The notes under the pieces were generated by a model that saw only the letters and a list, made by a program, of their open reading frames with translations, was not told where the DNA came from and made no database searches. Shown piece after piece: positions 1 to 9,088 of a DNA stretch of 64,000 nt (its first letter is position 1; each line of letters starts with the position of its first letter). Source of the stretch: Pedobacter sp. SL55 (GTDB lineage: Bacteria > Bacteroidota > Bacteroidia > Sphingobacteriales > Sphingobacteriaceae); contig NZ_CP113059.1 of assembly GCF_026625705.1 (NCBI RefSeq), forward strand, positions 1,860,001-1,924,000, in the 5' to 3' direction. The translations under genes were made by a program, and so were the position numbers.

Positions 1-2550
1 GCTGGGGTAAATATTACTTCTAACGGCGGCGAACCAGGTGTAGGCATGACTGTTAGAGTTAGGGGTGCAAACTCCATCCGTTCTGGGCAAGACCCATTGT
101 ATGTGGTAGATGGTGTGCCGTTAGATATTACCGATGTGCAGGCCTCTGGAGGTAGTATTTCTGGAGTGGGAGCTTCTGCAAAGAAAAATCCATTAAATTT
201 CCTTAATACAGACGACATTGAGTCTATCGAAGTTTTGAAGGATGCCTCGGCAACCGCAATCTACGGTGCAAGAGGATCAAATGGTGTGGTATTAGTAACT
301 ACCAAAAAAGGTAAAAAGGGAGATGGTTCTGTCAATTACTCTGGATATACATCAGTTTCTGAACTGCCAAAAAAACTAGATGTACTAACAGCAGATGAAT
401 TTAGACAATACGTAAAAGCCAACGGTTTTACAGTAACCGATTTGAATAACAATACCGATTGGCAGGAGCTGATATTCCGTACGGCAACTACCCAAAACCA
501 CAATCTATCATACGGTGGCGGTACCGAGAATACATTGTATCGTTTTTCGTTGAATATGATGGACCAGCAGGGTATTATTGACAAAACTGGCATGGAAAAG
601 TACACCGGACGATTTAACGTTACACAAAACGCACTTAAAAATAGAGTGAAATTTGAGGCCAACGTTACCTGGGCCCGTACCAACGACCAACGTATTCCGA
701 TAGGCGAAACTGGTGGGCACGAGGGCGATGTGTTACTCTCTGCACTAAAGTTAAACCCTACTTTTCCGGTGTTTAAGCCAGATGGCTCTTATTACCAGTC
801 TAGCGGAGACGAAAGAAACCCAGTGGCTATGATTAAACTTACCGACGACAATAACCGTACAGATAGGTTTTTGGGTAACTTAACTACCACAGTAAATATC
901 ATCAAAAACCTAGCATATAAAGTAAATTTTGCACTTGATTATTCTAGCATTTCGAGAAAAGTTGTACAACGTAAAGATTTAATTTATCTCTCAAACGGTG
1001 GTACTGTTGATGTTAACGATATTTCGCTAACTAGTAAGTTGATGGAAAATTTTCTTACTTACGAAACCACAATAAACCAAATGCACCGTATAAATTTATT
1101 AGCGGGGCATTCTTATCAACATTTTAAGAATTACAATTATGGTTTGTCTGTAAATGGTTTTAAGAGTGATGAGATAGATTATTTAAACAACTTGGCATTA
1201 GGTAACTACACAACAGCTAGCGTGCGGTCTGGTATTCAGGTTAACGAGTTGCAGTCTTTTTTTGGCAGGGTAAATTATAGCTATAATGGCAAATACTTAT
1301 TTACCGGTACACTCCGTACAGATGGTTCTACAAAATTTGGCGAGAACAACAAGTATGGTAAATTCCCTTCGGCATCGGTTGCATGGCGTTTAAGCCAAGA
1401 AAGTTTCATGAAAAAAGCGAAATTTATAGATGAACTAAAACTAAGGTTAGGTTGGGGTATCACTGGAAATCAAGAAATCCCGAATAAGATTTCGCAAGCA
1501 GTATTGGGCACAGGCAGCAATAATGGAGCTGTATTAGGCGGCTCGTTGGGTAATGTTACTCCAGGTATTACTTTAACACGTACACCAAACCCCGATTTAA
1601 AATGGGAAAGTACAGCTCAGTATAATCTTGGTCTAGATTTTAGCCTCCTTAAAAACAGAATTACAGGCTCGGTAGATTTGTTTGAAAAAAACACCAAAGA
1701 TGTATTGGTACAAGTATATGCTATTGCTCCGGCGCCTACTACTACTGTATGGTCTAACGTACCTAATATGCGCATTGTTAACAGAGGAGTAGAACTAGAC
1801 TTAAGCGGTGTTTTAGTAGATAAGAAAGATCTGGTATGGAATATTGGGGCTAATTTCGCTAAAGTAAACAACGAAGTTAAAGATTTGCCTTTAAGCCGTA
1901 TCACTACTGGCTCGCCAAGTGGGCCAGGTATTACAGGTTATTCATCGCAGGTAATTATGAGTGGCCAGCCAATTGGTACCTTTTGGGGCTACAAATTTTT
2001 AGGTTTCGATGCCAGCGGCAAAAGCATATTTGAGCTAGGTAGCGATGGAAAACCTCTGGAGCAAAAATTGGGCAATGCGCTGCCAAAATTTACTTATAAC
2101 TTTAATTCTAGTGTTAGGTATAAACAATGGAATTTAGGCTTGTTCTTTAACGGAGTGTATGGCAACAAAGTTTACAATAACTTGGCCAACGTAATGGCTC
2201 AAAAAACCCTACTTCCTAAAGGTTGGAATGCTATACAAAGTGCAACAGAATTGGCAGAAGCGTCAAACAATACATTGGTTTACTCTAGCAGGTTTATCGA
2301 AAATGGATCTTATTTCCGTTTAAGCAGTGCAACTTTGGGCTATACTGTAAATACTAAAAAAATAGATTTTATTAAGAGATTGCAGTTGTATGCTTCTGGA
2401 AATAACCTATTTGTTATTACGAAATATTCTGGTTACGACCCCGAAGTAAATAGCGACCATTCTGCTAACAGCGTACCTTCTATAGGTATAGATTGGACAA
2501 CCTATCCAAAAGTGAGAACAGTAACCTTTGGCTTAAATGTTGAATTTTAA
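1..2550 (+). CDS. SusC/RagA-type TonB-dependent outer-membrane receptor (5' partial)
   Basis: Outer-membrane importer of the SusC family, which pairs with a SusD lipoprotein to take up oligosaccharides using TonB energy. The frame is open from base 1, so the signal peptide, the carboxypeptidase-like N-domain and the start of the plug lie outside the window; the ATG at 46 is internal. The first visible residues are plug domain: the RVRGANSI and DPLYVVDGVP motifs, then ESIEVLKDASATAIYGARGSNGVV near residues 60-85 of the visible part. The rest is beta-barrel with many alternating Tyr/Asn/Asp strands, ending in an aromatic C-terminus (GLNVEF) typical of BAM-inserted barrels. SusD follows after 100 bases. 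The family call is firm. The substrate cannot be read from this protein; the nearby GH65 enzyme suggests an alpha-glucoside. Confidence 0.95.
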   Translation, partial: AGVNITSNGGEPGVGMTVRVRGANSIRSGQDPLYVVDGVPLDITDVQASGGSISGVGASAKKNPLNFLNTDDIESIEVLKDASATAIYGARGSNGVVLVTTKKGKKGDGSVNYSGYTSVSELPKKLDVLTADEFRQYVKANGFTVTDLNNNTDWQELIFRTATTQNHNLSYGGGTENTLYRFSLNMMDQQGIIDKTGMEKYTGRFNVTQNALKNRVKFEANVTWARTNDQRIPIGETGGHEGDVLLSALKLNPTFPVFKPDGSYYQSSGDERNPVAMIKLTDDNNRTDRFLGNLTTTVNIIKNLAYKVNFALDYSSISRKVVQRKDLIYLSNGGTVDVNDISLTSKLMENFLTYETTINQMHRINLLAGHSYQHFKNYNYGLSVNGFKSDEIDYLNNLALGNYTTASVRSGIQVNELQSFFGRVNYSYNGKYLFTGTLRTDGSTKFGENNKYGKFPSASVAWRLSQESFMKKAKFIDELKLRLGWGITGNQEIPNKISQAVLGTGSNNGAVLGGSLGNVTPGITLTRTPNPDLKWESTAQYNLGLDFSLLKNRITGSVDLFEKNTKDVLVQVYAIAPAPTTTVWSNVPNMRIVNRGVELDLSGVLVDKKDLVWNIGANFAKVNNEVKDLPLSRITTGSPSGPGITGYSSQVIMSGQPIGTFWGYKFLGFDASGKSIFELGSDGKPLEQKLGNALPKFTYNFNSSVRYKQWNLGLFFNGVYGNKVYNNLANVMAQKTLLPKGWNAIQSATELAEASNNTLVYSSRFIENGSYFRLSSATLGYTVNTKKIDFIKRLQLYASGNNLFVITKYSGYDPEVNSDHSANSVPSIGIDWTTYPKVRTVTFGLNVEF

Positions 2551-2650
2551 ATTTTGAGAAAAATGAAAATACCATGGTTTTCGAACTTAAAAAAAGTAGA
2601 ACAATTAAACCGTGATAGCTTCATCATCATCAATAAAAAAATATAACCAG

Positions 2651-4171
2651 ATGAAAAAAATAATTATATGCTTGCTTGCAACAGTATTTTTTACTGGCTG
2701 TACCGATCTTAAAGAAGAAATTCTTAACGAGCAAGACGGAAGCAAAACGCTTAATGATATAGAAAACATGGGCACAGTAGTTGCCCCAGCGTATGCTTAC
2801 CTTCGCGATATACAAAACCGTAGTGGTGTTTGGGGCACAATATTGGCCACTACCGATGAAATGGCTTGGCCAGCCCGTGGTTCTGATTGGGTAAATGCTA
2901 ACCAACAAACCTTAACAACGCATGAGTATACACCACAAAATACTTACATCAGAAACACTTGGAACAGCTTTTTAATTGGTATCACAAAAGCTAACCTTGC
3001 CTTGTACTATTTAGATAGATACCCGCAAACAGAAGAAGTAAAATTGTACCAGGCAGAAGTTAAGTTTGTGCGTGCTTTGTGTATGTTTTTGCTTAACGAT
3101 AATTTTGGTAAATTCCCGTTCAGAGAGTTTTCTCAGTTAGATTATTCTGCCTCACCTCAAATTTTAACAAGAGAAACCGCTGTGCCAAGAATGATACAAG
3201 AACTTACCGAGATTATTCCCGTGCTTAAAAAGAAAACTGAAGTACCATACGGCAGAATATCAAAAGCGGCAGCCCAAATGCTACTGGCAAAAATATATTT
3301 AAATTATAAGGTATATCTAAATCAAGAAAAATGGCAAGAAGTAATTGCCCTTTGCGATGATATTATTAATTCTGGCCAATATAAAATAGCTGATGATTAT
3401 TGGGCGCTTTTCCAATACGATAATGCTAAATATGGATACGATACAGAATCTATTCTATCAGTAATTTACGATGAAAACCTAGGGCTAACCGGTTCAGTTT
3501 GGGTTCCTATTACCTTACATTATAACCAAAAATTTGGCAGTTTCACTAGCCTTTGGAATGGTTGCTGTACCACAGAAACGTTTTTTGATACATGGAATAC
3601 TTCGGATTTAAGGTTTAAGGACACACGATTAGTTAGCAAACTTGGTTTTAACCAAGGCTTTTTGGTAGGGCAACAATATGGCGTAGATGGTACTGCCTTA
3701 AAAACACGTACCGGAGAGCCATTAATTTTTACTAAGCAGTTCAATATCAATAACTCATCAGAGCAGGCTGGGGTACGTGTGGTTAAATATGCACCAGATC
3801 CGTTAACTAAAAATACTGGTGCAGCAGGTAATGATTTTCACTTTTATCGCCTAGCAGATACTTATTTAATGCGTGCAGAAGCTAAATTTAGAAACGGTGA
3901 TGCTAGCGGAGCCTTAGGTGATATTAACATTTTAAGAGCCAAAAGAAGCCAAGCGGCACTGTTATCGGTTGATTTGGAAAAAATCTATAACGAGAGAGGC
4001 TATGAACTGTATTGGGAAGGTCACCGTAGAAACGATATGGTACGTTTTGGTACTTATACTGCGGCCAGAGATAATAAAAACTACATATCGGCCAGCTATA
4101 AAGTTTTATTGCCAATTCCAATTAGTGCATTAGAGGCAAATCCAGAATTAAAACAAAATACAGGCTATTAA
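2651..4171 (+). CDS. SusD/RagB-type surface glycan-binding lipoprotein
   Basis: Cell-surface lipoprotein that caps a SusC barrel and binds the glycan. About 506 residues, usual for SusD. I chose the ATG at 2651 over an upstream in-frame GTG at 2612 because it begins a clean lipoprotein signal, MKKIIICLLATVFFTGC, with the lipobox Cys at residue 17; the longer version would put 13 polar residues before it. The body has SusD traits: an N-terminal TPR-like helical region (NTWNSFLIGITKANLALYYL), KAAAQMLLAKIYLNY, and the C-terminal RagB region with YLMRAEAKFRNGD, INILRAKR and NERGYELYWEGHRRNDMVRFG. It directly follows SusC and almost certainly forms a complex with it. Confidence 0.95.
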   Translation: MKKIIICLLATVFFTGCTDLKEEILNEQDGSKTLNDIENMGTVVAPAYAYLRDIQNRSGVWGTILATTDEMAWPARGSDWVNANQQTLTTHEYTPQNTYIRNTWNSFLIGITKANLALYYLDRYPQTEEVKLYQAEVKFVRALCMFLLNDNFGKFPFREFSQLDYSASPQILTRETAVPRMIQELTEIIPVLKKKTEVPYGRISKAAAQMLLAKIYLNYKVYLNQEKWQEVIALCDDIINSGQYKIADDYWALFQYDNAKYGYDTESILSVIYDENLGLTGSVWVPITLHYNQKFGSFTSLWNGCCTTETFFDTWNTSDLRFKDTRLVSKLGFNQGFLVGQQYGVDGTALKTRTGEPLIFTKQFNINNSSEQAGVRVVKYAPDPLTKNTGAAGNDFHFYRLADTYLMRAEAKFRNGDASGALGDINILRAKRSQAALLSVDLEKIYNERGYELYWEGHRRNDMVRFGTYTAARDNKNYISASYKVLLPIPISALEANPELKQNTGY

Positions 4172-4917
4172 AATAACATTAGCTGGTATTTTGCTTCGCA
4201 TGGTGCCTAGTCAATCCTATTTGACAATAAAAGCTGTTTTGTGAAGTACAAACCTGAGTTTGATTGTTAATGTTTTGGGTGCTCAATACTTAATGCTATC
4301 CTCTCTAAAAAAAGAGAGGTTACAAGGCTAAATACCTTAAAATAGCAGTAAGCAATCCTAAAGCAAAATAACGGTCAAATTCAGGTTAATTGTATTTAAT
4401 CAATCTTGAGACAAAATTACTTGCCTATTCTGTGGTATGAAGATGATCTAGATTATTAGATTTTGCTCATTTTCTCAGCTATTTAACGTGAACTATGGAT
4501 CTTGATTTTGGCTGTCAGATCAGTGTTTGTTCCGATTATTTGAAGGTAAACGGTATGAGCGGTTCGTCTCCAGAAATTAATTCGGCACTAGCTTTTAGGT
4601 CTATTTTTTAAAATTACATTTTCGATAGATATTTCTAACTGTCTAATAAACAGTTAGAAATATCTATAACTCTTTTTGTTTCTCTATCGATTAAAATGGG
4701 CTTACACCAAACATAGAAAATGAAAAACCAACCTCTAGTAATTATAAACTTTACAAAACAACTTATAGTGTTGCAAAAAGCAAATGCTTTATTAAGTATG
4801 CCGCAAATTAATTTGCTAACCGCGAGTAAGGCAAATGTTAATTAGATAGAAAATGCCTACCAATAAAGTTGGATGGCATTTCTTACGGCATATTTAAACT
4901 TTTAAATTAAAACAGAA
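4172..4917. other. 746-base intergenic region between susD and the GH65 gene
   Basis: No reading frame with coding character on either strand. It contains a small hairpin CCTCTCT-A6-AGAGAGG at 4300-4319 just downstream of susD, a perfect 18-bp hairpin at 4625-4667 (separate entry), and an imperfect hairpin AAATGCC...GGCATTT at 4851-4881 close to the start of the GH65 gene. No TAnnTTTG promoter box was found just before 4918. The length suggests either a decayed gene or a long regulated leader. Confidence 0.5.
4625..4667. terminator. Perfect 18-bp hairpin, possible terminator
   Basis: Arms at 4625-4642 and 4650-4667 are exact reverse complements with a 7-base loop (CTAATAA). The stem is AT-rich, and the T-rich stretch CTTTTTGTTTCTC follows on the plus strand. 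It could end the susCD transcript or be a folded leader of the GH65 mRNA. It is unlike the GC-rich palindromes elsewhere in the window. Confidence 0.4.
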
Positions 4918-6954
4918 ATGAATTTGAGAATATATTTAGTGCTAATGTTATTTATGTTGCCAGTGGCGATATGGGCTCAGCACCCTTGGGAAATCACTGC
5001 CGAAAAAATCACTACAGATAACTATTACGGAATTACGGTTGCTAACGGTATGGTGGGCATTGTGTCGTCGCCACAGCCGTTACAGGTAAAAGAAGTGGTG
5101 CTTGCCGGAGTATACGACCAATACGCCCGCGGGAGGGTAAGTAATTTTTTACCTAGCTATAACCTGCTCAACATGAAACTTGCCATTAACGGTGCAGGTA
5201 TTACCATGGCCAACATAGCTAACTACACCCAAAAATTAGATATGCGCAAAGGCGAATTTGTTGGCTCTTTTGATTATAAAGATGTGGCCAATGTAACCTA
5301 CAGCTATACTGCTTTACGCCATTTGCCTCATACGGTAATGATGGAGGTAACCGTAAAGATGAAGACCAGCGGAACAATTGTAGTAGACAATTTGCTAGAA
5401 ACTCCATCCGCACTGCGAGACCAACAAAATTATTTTAACGAAATTGAGAAGGCGCATGTATATATCCCTCTACTCACATCTGTTGCAAAAAGCCCTACAG
5501 GTTCTACAACCATTGCCGCCAGCAATACATTCCTATTTAACGAGAGCAAAGAAAACCAGCCTAACATTGTTCATAAAATGAATGACATGCACATTCATAC
5601 GGCTAAATTTGCCAAGCAATTGGCTAGTGGTCAAGAGTATTCTTTTGCTTTGATAGGAACCCTTATTTCTTCGGTGCATACGCCAGATCCATATAACCAA
5701 GCCGAGCGCTCTACTATATTTGCTTCCTTAGAGGGCGTAAAACGATTGAAAGAAAAACATTATAAAGAATGGCAAAAACTGTGGCAAAGCGATATAGAAA
5801 TTGAGGGAGATTTACAGGCGCAGCAAGATATTAGAAGCATGTTATACCATTTGTACGCTTTTTCTAGGGAAGATAGCGGCTACTCGGTTTCGCCTATGGG
5901 GTTAAGCGGTTTGGGTTATAATGGGCATGTGTTTTGGGACACAGAAATATGGATGTACCCGCCCATGCTGTTGCTACACCCTGAAGTGGCCAAAAGCATG
6001 ATAGATTATCGTTTTGATCGCTTGCAACAGGCAAAGAAAAATGCCAGCATTTACGGCTATAAAGGGGCAATGTTTCCTTGGGAAAGCGCACACTCCGGAA
6101 TGGAAGAAACCCCTGTTTGGGCACTAACAGGTCCATTTGAACATCATATCACAGCTTGCGTTGGCATTGCTGCTTGGAATTATTATCTGGTAACAAAAGA
6201 CAAGCAATGGCTTAAAGAAAAAGGATGGCCACTTTTGAAAGAAACTGCTAATTTTTGGCAAAGTAGGGTTGAAGCCAATGATAAGGGCGAATATGAGATT
6301 AAAAATGTTGTAGCGGCTGATGAATGGGCCGAAAATGTAGATAACAATGCATTTACCAATGCTGCGGCCTCTAAAAATTTATTGGCAGCTAGTAAATGCG
6401 CAGCAGAGCTTGGTTTGCAGCCCAATGCCGAATGGCAAAAAATAGCCGCAAACTTAGTGATCAAAAAAATGCCAAATGGAGTAACTCGCGAGCACGATTC
6501 TTATACAGATCAGCAGATAAAACAAGCCGACGTTAACCTATTAGCTTACCCACTAAAAGTGATAAGAGATAAAGAACAAATTAAACGAGATCTCGCTTTT
6601 TACGAAACTAAAGTGCCACAAAAAGGTACACCTGCAATGACACAGGCCATATTTTCGCTCTTATACAGTCATCTTGGCGATGGAGAAAAAGCCTACCACT
6701 GGTTTAGCGATGCTTACCAAAAAAATCTTAATCCGCCTTTTAGGGTTATTGCCGAGTTTAAGGGCGGTACCAACCCTTATTTTGCTACTGGTGCAGGTGG
6801 TTTGCTGCAAGCAGTAATTATGGGTTTTGGCGGTGTAAATATTAAAGATGATGGAGGTATAGAGCAAATTAAAACAGCGCTTCCGCCACATTGGAAAAGT
6901 GTAGTAATTAAAGGTGTTGGGATAAATAAACGAACTTACAAAGTTGCTAAGTAA
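4918..6954 (+). CDS. Secreted glycoside hydrolase family 65 enzyme, probable alpha-1,2-glucosidase (kojibiose type)
   Basis: 678 residues with a Sec signal peptide (MNLRIYLVLMLFMLPVAIWAQ, cut near residue 20), so periplasmic or surface. The GH65 (alpha/alpha)6 barrel is shown by GHVFWDTEIWMYPPMLLLHP (about 340-360), FPWESAHSGMEETP, ADEWAENVDNNAFTN and KQADV. E469 in the ADEW motif sits where GH65 enzymes carry the general acid. E613 in AEFKGG is at the spacing I recall for the general base of the Flavobacterium johnsoniae GH65 alpha-1,2-glucosidase (E472/E616, same offset of three). The His-Ser phosphate loop of GH65 phosphorylases is not seen; the region reads GTPAMTQ, which favours a hydrolase. 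The gene follows SusC/SusD, so I infer it trims imported alpha-glucosides. The exact linkage is inferred only. Confidence 0.85.
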   Translation: MNLRIYLVLMLFMLPVAIWAQHPWEITAEKITTDNYYGITVANGMVGIVSSPQPLQVKEVVLAGVYDQYARGRVSNFLPSYNLLNMKLAINGAGITMANIANYTQKLDMRKGEFVGSFDYKDVANVTYSYTALRHLPHTVMMEVTVKMKTSGTIVVDNLLETPSALRDQQNYFNEIEKAHVYIPLLTSVAKSPTGSTTIAASNTFLFNESKENQPNIVHKMNDMHIHTAKFAKQLASGQEYSFALIGTLISSVHTPDPYNQAERSTIFASLEGVKRLKEKHYKEWQKLWQSDIEIEGDLQAQQDIRSMLYHLYAFSREDSGYSVSPMGLSGLGYNGHVFWDTEIWMYPPMLLLHPEVAKSMIDYRFDRLQQAKKNASIYGYKGAMFPWESAHSGMEETPVWALTGPFEHHITACVGIAAWNYYLVTKDKQWLKEKGWPLLKETANFWQSRVEANDKGEYEIKNVVAADEWAENVDNNAFTNAAASKNLLAASKCAAELGLQPNAEWQKIAANLVIKKMPNGVTREHDSYTDQQIKQADVNLLAYPLKVIRDKEQIKRDLAFYETKVPQKGTPAMTQAIFSLLYSHLGDGEKAYHWFSDAYQKNLNPPFRVIAEFKGGTNPYFATGAGGLLQAVIMGFGGVNIKDDGGIEQIKTALPPHWKSVVIKGVGINKRTYKVAK

Positions 6955-7016
6955 AAACGATAAATGGCAGTTTAGAATGGGTTTAGTGCATTTTAATGCT
7001 AAGACATGAAATTAGA

Positions 7017-7101
7017 GATGTTCGAAACCTAGTATTTGTTGGCCTCGCAGTCTACGTATTATTTCAAATCTCCTTATTAAATGGGATAGGTTTCGGACAT
7101 C
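7017..7101. repeat. Inverted repeat between convergent genes
   Basis: 15-base arms GATGTTCGAAACCTA (7017-7031) and TAGGTTTCGGACATC (7087-7101) pair with a single G-U position around a 55-base centre. They lie between the ends of the GH65 gene and the convergent membrane-protein gene, where a two-way transcription barrier would be useful, but there is no clear T-run. It may also be a dispersed repeat. Confidence 0.45.
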
Positions 7102-7133
7102 CTTAACTTGCTACTGCTGTAGTTTAGGCTTTA

Positions 7134-7742
7134 TTAGTTGCTTGTAAGTTTATTCAAAGTAATATCAAATCGAAGTCCAGTTGTATCTTTTCTGTTTTTG
7201 TATAAGATTAATTGCCCAACATAAATTCCTTTTGGAGATTGGTATGTTTTGATTATTGCAAATTCGCTATACTTGCTTTTCATTTTCATAGGTGCTATAT
7301 TTTGAAAAAACAAAGTATCTCCTTTCCTATAATATGTGCCAGTAATTTCGTCTATTCCAAAACAAACGTCTCTGTTTGTAAACTTGTTGTTTTCTTTAAA
7401 TTTAAGCGTAGAATTACAGCTTCCAGCGCCTTCGTAATCTGCAACTAGTAGATTTTTTCCTCGCAAATCATCAAAGTTGATAAGGCCACGAGGTTTAAAG
7501 AAAGTTAGCGTTAAAACTAGTGCTAATGTAATTGAGGTAATTAAACGTTGTTTATCTGCTAGCTTTTCTTTAGCCAATAAAAATAACTGCCGAACAAATA
7601 AAATAAAGAGTAGCACATAGCATATAAAAAGTACTATGAATAAAGGAAATGCAAAAATACCTAGTTTTCCTTCCCAGCTTCCTATCGAATTAACGATTAG
7701 GAAAAAAATAGTTGTGAAAATAATGAGTTTTTTATTTTTCAA
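7134..7742 (-). CDS. Small membrane protein of unknown function
   Basis: I do not recognise this 202-residue protein. It shows three hydrophobic segments, near residues 5-20 (KLIIFTTIFFLIV), 30-56 (FAFPLFIVLFICYVLLFILFV) and 68-82 (LITSITLALVLTLTFF). A soluble C-terminal half of about 115 residues follows, rich in beta-type alternation, with CNSTLKFKENNKF, GTYYRKGDTLFF and a final strand region. This arrangement (short helical anchor plus a lipocalin-like or single-sheet domain outside the membrane) occurs in many uncharacterised Bacteroidota proteins. Two cysteines, in GSCNS and DVCFG, could form a disulphide. It is a single gene converging on the GH65 gene, with a palindromic repeat upstream. 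No function is proposed. Confidence 0.6.
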   Translation of the reverse strand: MKNKKLIIFTTIFFLIVNSIGSWEGKLGIFAFPLFIVLFICYVLLFILFVRQLFLLAKEKLADKQRLITSITLALVLTLTFFKPRGLINFDDLRGKNLLVADYEGAGSCNSTLKFKENNKFTNRDVCFGIDEITGTYYRKGDTLFFQNIAPMKMKSKYSEFAIIKTYQSPKGIYVGQLILYKNRKDTTGLRFDITLNKLTSN

Positions 7743-7773
7743 TAGGGAGCTTAGTAGTGTGGTTTGTTGTAAT

Positions 7774-7849
7774 CTCTCTCCTTTTTAGGGATGGGGAGAG
7801 GGGTTTGCAATTTGCACCTCTCCCTAGCCCTCTCCTTGAAAAGGAGAGC
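7774..7849. repeat. Palindromic intergenic repeat (CTCTCC / GGAGAG type)
   Basis: Contains CTCTCTCC...GGGGAGAGGGG and CCTCTCCCTAGCCCTCTCC followed by TTGAAAAGGAGAG, giving two nested hairpins. Relatives occur at 48290-48365 and 49366-49402. It sits between the ends of two gene units and has no coding potential. It resembles dispersed REP-like elements of Pedobacter-type genomes. Confidence 0.6.
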
Positions 7850-7865
7850 GAACAGTTGCTGCAAA

Positions 7866-8753
7866 TTATTTCACATTCTTGCTTTGCGGCGGCAATGGCA
7901 CAAAATCCGTTTCTCCTGGAACTTTTCCAAACTCTTGTTTTAACCACCTTTGTTTGGCATCCTCAATTAATTCTCTGCTGGTAGCCACAAAATTCCAATA
8001 AATAAAACGCTCTTCTGCAAAAGGTTCGCCACCAAATATATATACTGTGGTATTAGCTGCTATAGTAAACTCGCAAAGCTTGGCATCTTTAGCTACCAAG
8101 AAATTTTTCGGGCCAAAAGTATTGCCTTCGCTGCTTACGCTACCTTCCAAAATGTATAAGCCACTTTCGCCAAACAAATCATCGCCAATTTTTAGCGTTT
8201 TTTCTTCGGTACTTTTAATTTCTATAAAATACAGCGGACTGTAAACCGGTATCGGCGATTTTCTGCCAAAAGCTTCGCCAGCAATTAATTTAAAATCAAC
8301 ACCATCTTCTTGCCAAGTTGGAATATCTGCACCATCGGCATGGTAAAACTCGGGTTCCATCTGTTCCAAATGCTTTGGTAGGGCTACCCAAATTTGTAAA
8401 CCGTGCATATTTCTTACCGAGCCTCTCAAATAATCTGGTGTGCGTTCAGAGTGTGCAATACCTTTGCCGGCAGTCATCCAATTTACTTGACCAGGCTTAA
8501 TTTCTACTTCGGTGCCCAAGCCATCGCGGTGCATAATGGCTCCCTCAAACAAAAAGGTAAGTGTAGATAAGCCAATGTGCGGATGTGGCGCAATATCAAA
8601 ACTTTCATTTTCGCTAAGCGTTACTGGTCCCATGTGGTCTATAAAACAAAATGGCCCTACCAATCTTTTTTCCCTAAAAGGAAGTAACCTGCCGACTAAA
8701 AAATTACCAATATCGCTTGGTCTTTCTTCTATAATGAGTTGAATATTTGACAT
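7866..8753 (-). CDS. Pirin family protein
   Basis: Cytosolic double-cupin protein of 295 residues; members bind one iron or other metal, and some oxidise quercetin. Start chosen at 8753 (MSNIQLIIEE); an in-frame extension of 12 residues to 8789 would begin upstream of the promoter box and reads as non-homologous. The metal ligands are all present: H57 and H59 in APHPHIG, H101 and E103 in GIAHSER, matching H56/H58/H101/E103 of human pirin. The substrate is unknown, and pirin genes are often stress-linked. A TATCTTTA box ends four bases before the ATG. Convergent or divergent neighbours do not suggest an operon. Confidence 0.9.
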   Translation of the reverse strand: MSNIQLIIEERPSDIGNFLVGRLLPFREKRLVGPFCFIDHMGPVTLSENESFDIAPHPHIGLSTLTFLFEGAIMHRDGLGTEVEIKPGQVNWMTAGKGIAHSERTPDYLRGSVRNMHGLQIWVALPKHLEQMEPEFYHADGADIPTWQEDGVDFKLIAGEAFGRKSPIPVYSPLYFIEIKSTEEKTLKIGDDLFGESGLYILEGSVSSEGNTFGPKNFLVAKDAKLCEFTIAANTTVYIFGGEPFAEERFIYWNFVATSRELIEDAKQRWLKQEFGKVPGETDFVPLPPQSKNVK

Positions 8754-8757
8754 GATA

Positions 8758-8765
8758 TAAAGATA
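8758..8765 (-). promoter_or_regulatory. Bacteroidota -7 box of the pirin gene, leaderless geometry
   Basis: TATCTTTA on the minus strand, one base from the consensus TAnnTTTG, separated from the ATG at 8753 by exactly four bases. A start of transcription 4-7 bases after the box would coincide with the ATG. No good TTTG -33 box was found. Confidence 0.45.
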
Positions 8766-8785
8766 GGGAATTGTTGTTCTTTTAG

Positions 8786-9037
8786 CCACAGATGCACAGC
8801 TTTTGTTTGCATATACATTAATAGTACACTATCCCAGACTTAGTCTGGGATCTTAATACAATATTTAGGTGTTTATAGAGCATTACGATTAGCTTCGCTG
8901 AGCACTTCGTGGTTCCCGCCTACGCGGGGGAGTGACGACCAAGCATAGAAAGGATACAGAGCTCAAAGCGAACCAGCAAATGAAAACCTATGTGTCTATG
9001 TGGTTTTCTTAAAAAAAAACTATCTGTGCATCTGTGG
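8786..9037. repeat. Composite intergenic repeat bounded by 14-bp inverted repeats
   Basis: The stretch is framed by CCACAGATGCACAG (8786-8799) and its exact reverse complement (9024-9037). Inside is the palindrome ATCCCAGACT-T-AGTCTGGGAT (8831-8851), a GC-rich block around 8895-8940 with CCCGCC/GGGGGAG arms, and CCTATGTGTCTATGTGG, a relative of motifs near 30661 and 33774. No reading frame is convincing. It fills most of the 335-base gap between pirin and sulP, and its right arm ends 22 bases before the -7 box of sulP. Confidence 0.6.
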
Positions 9038-9059
9038 TAAACTAAACCATAGATAAGTG

Positions 9060-9067
9060 TACTTTTG
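9060..9067 (+). promoter_or_regulatory. -7 promoter box of the sulP gene
   Basis: TACTTTTG matches TAnnTTTG exactly and lies 21 bases before the ATG at 9089. No TTTG is found at the expected spacing upstream. The box makes the in-frame TTG at 9065 an impossible start, because it overlaps the promoter. Confidence 0.5.
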
Positions 9068-9088
9068 CAAAAAACAAAACCGACAGCG

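Noticed and set aside
4918..6954. GH65 enzyme as maltose or kojibiose phosphorylase
   Set aside because: The phosphate-binding His-Ser loop is not seen; the protein has a secretion signal, while phosphorylases are cytosolic.
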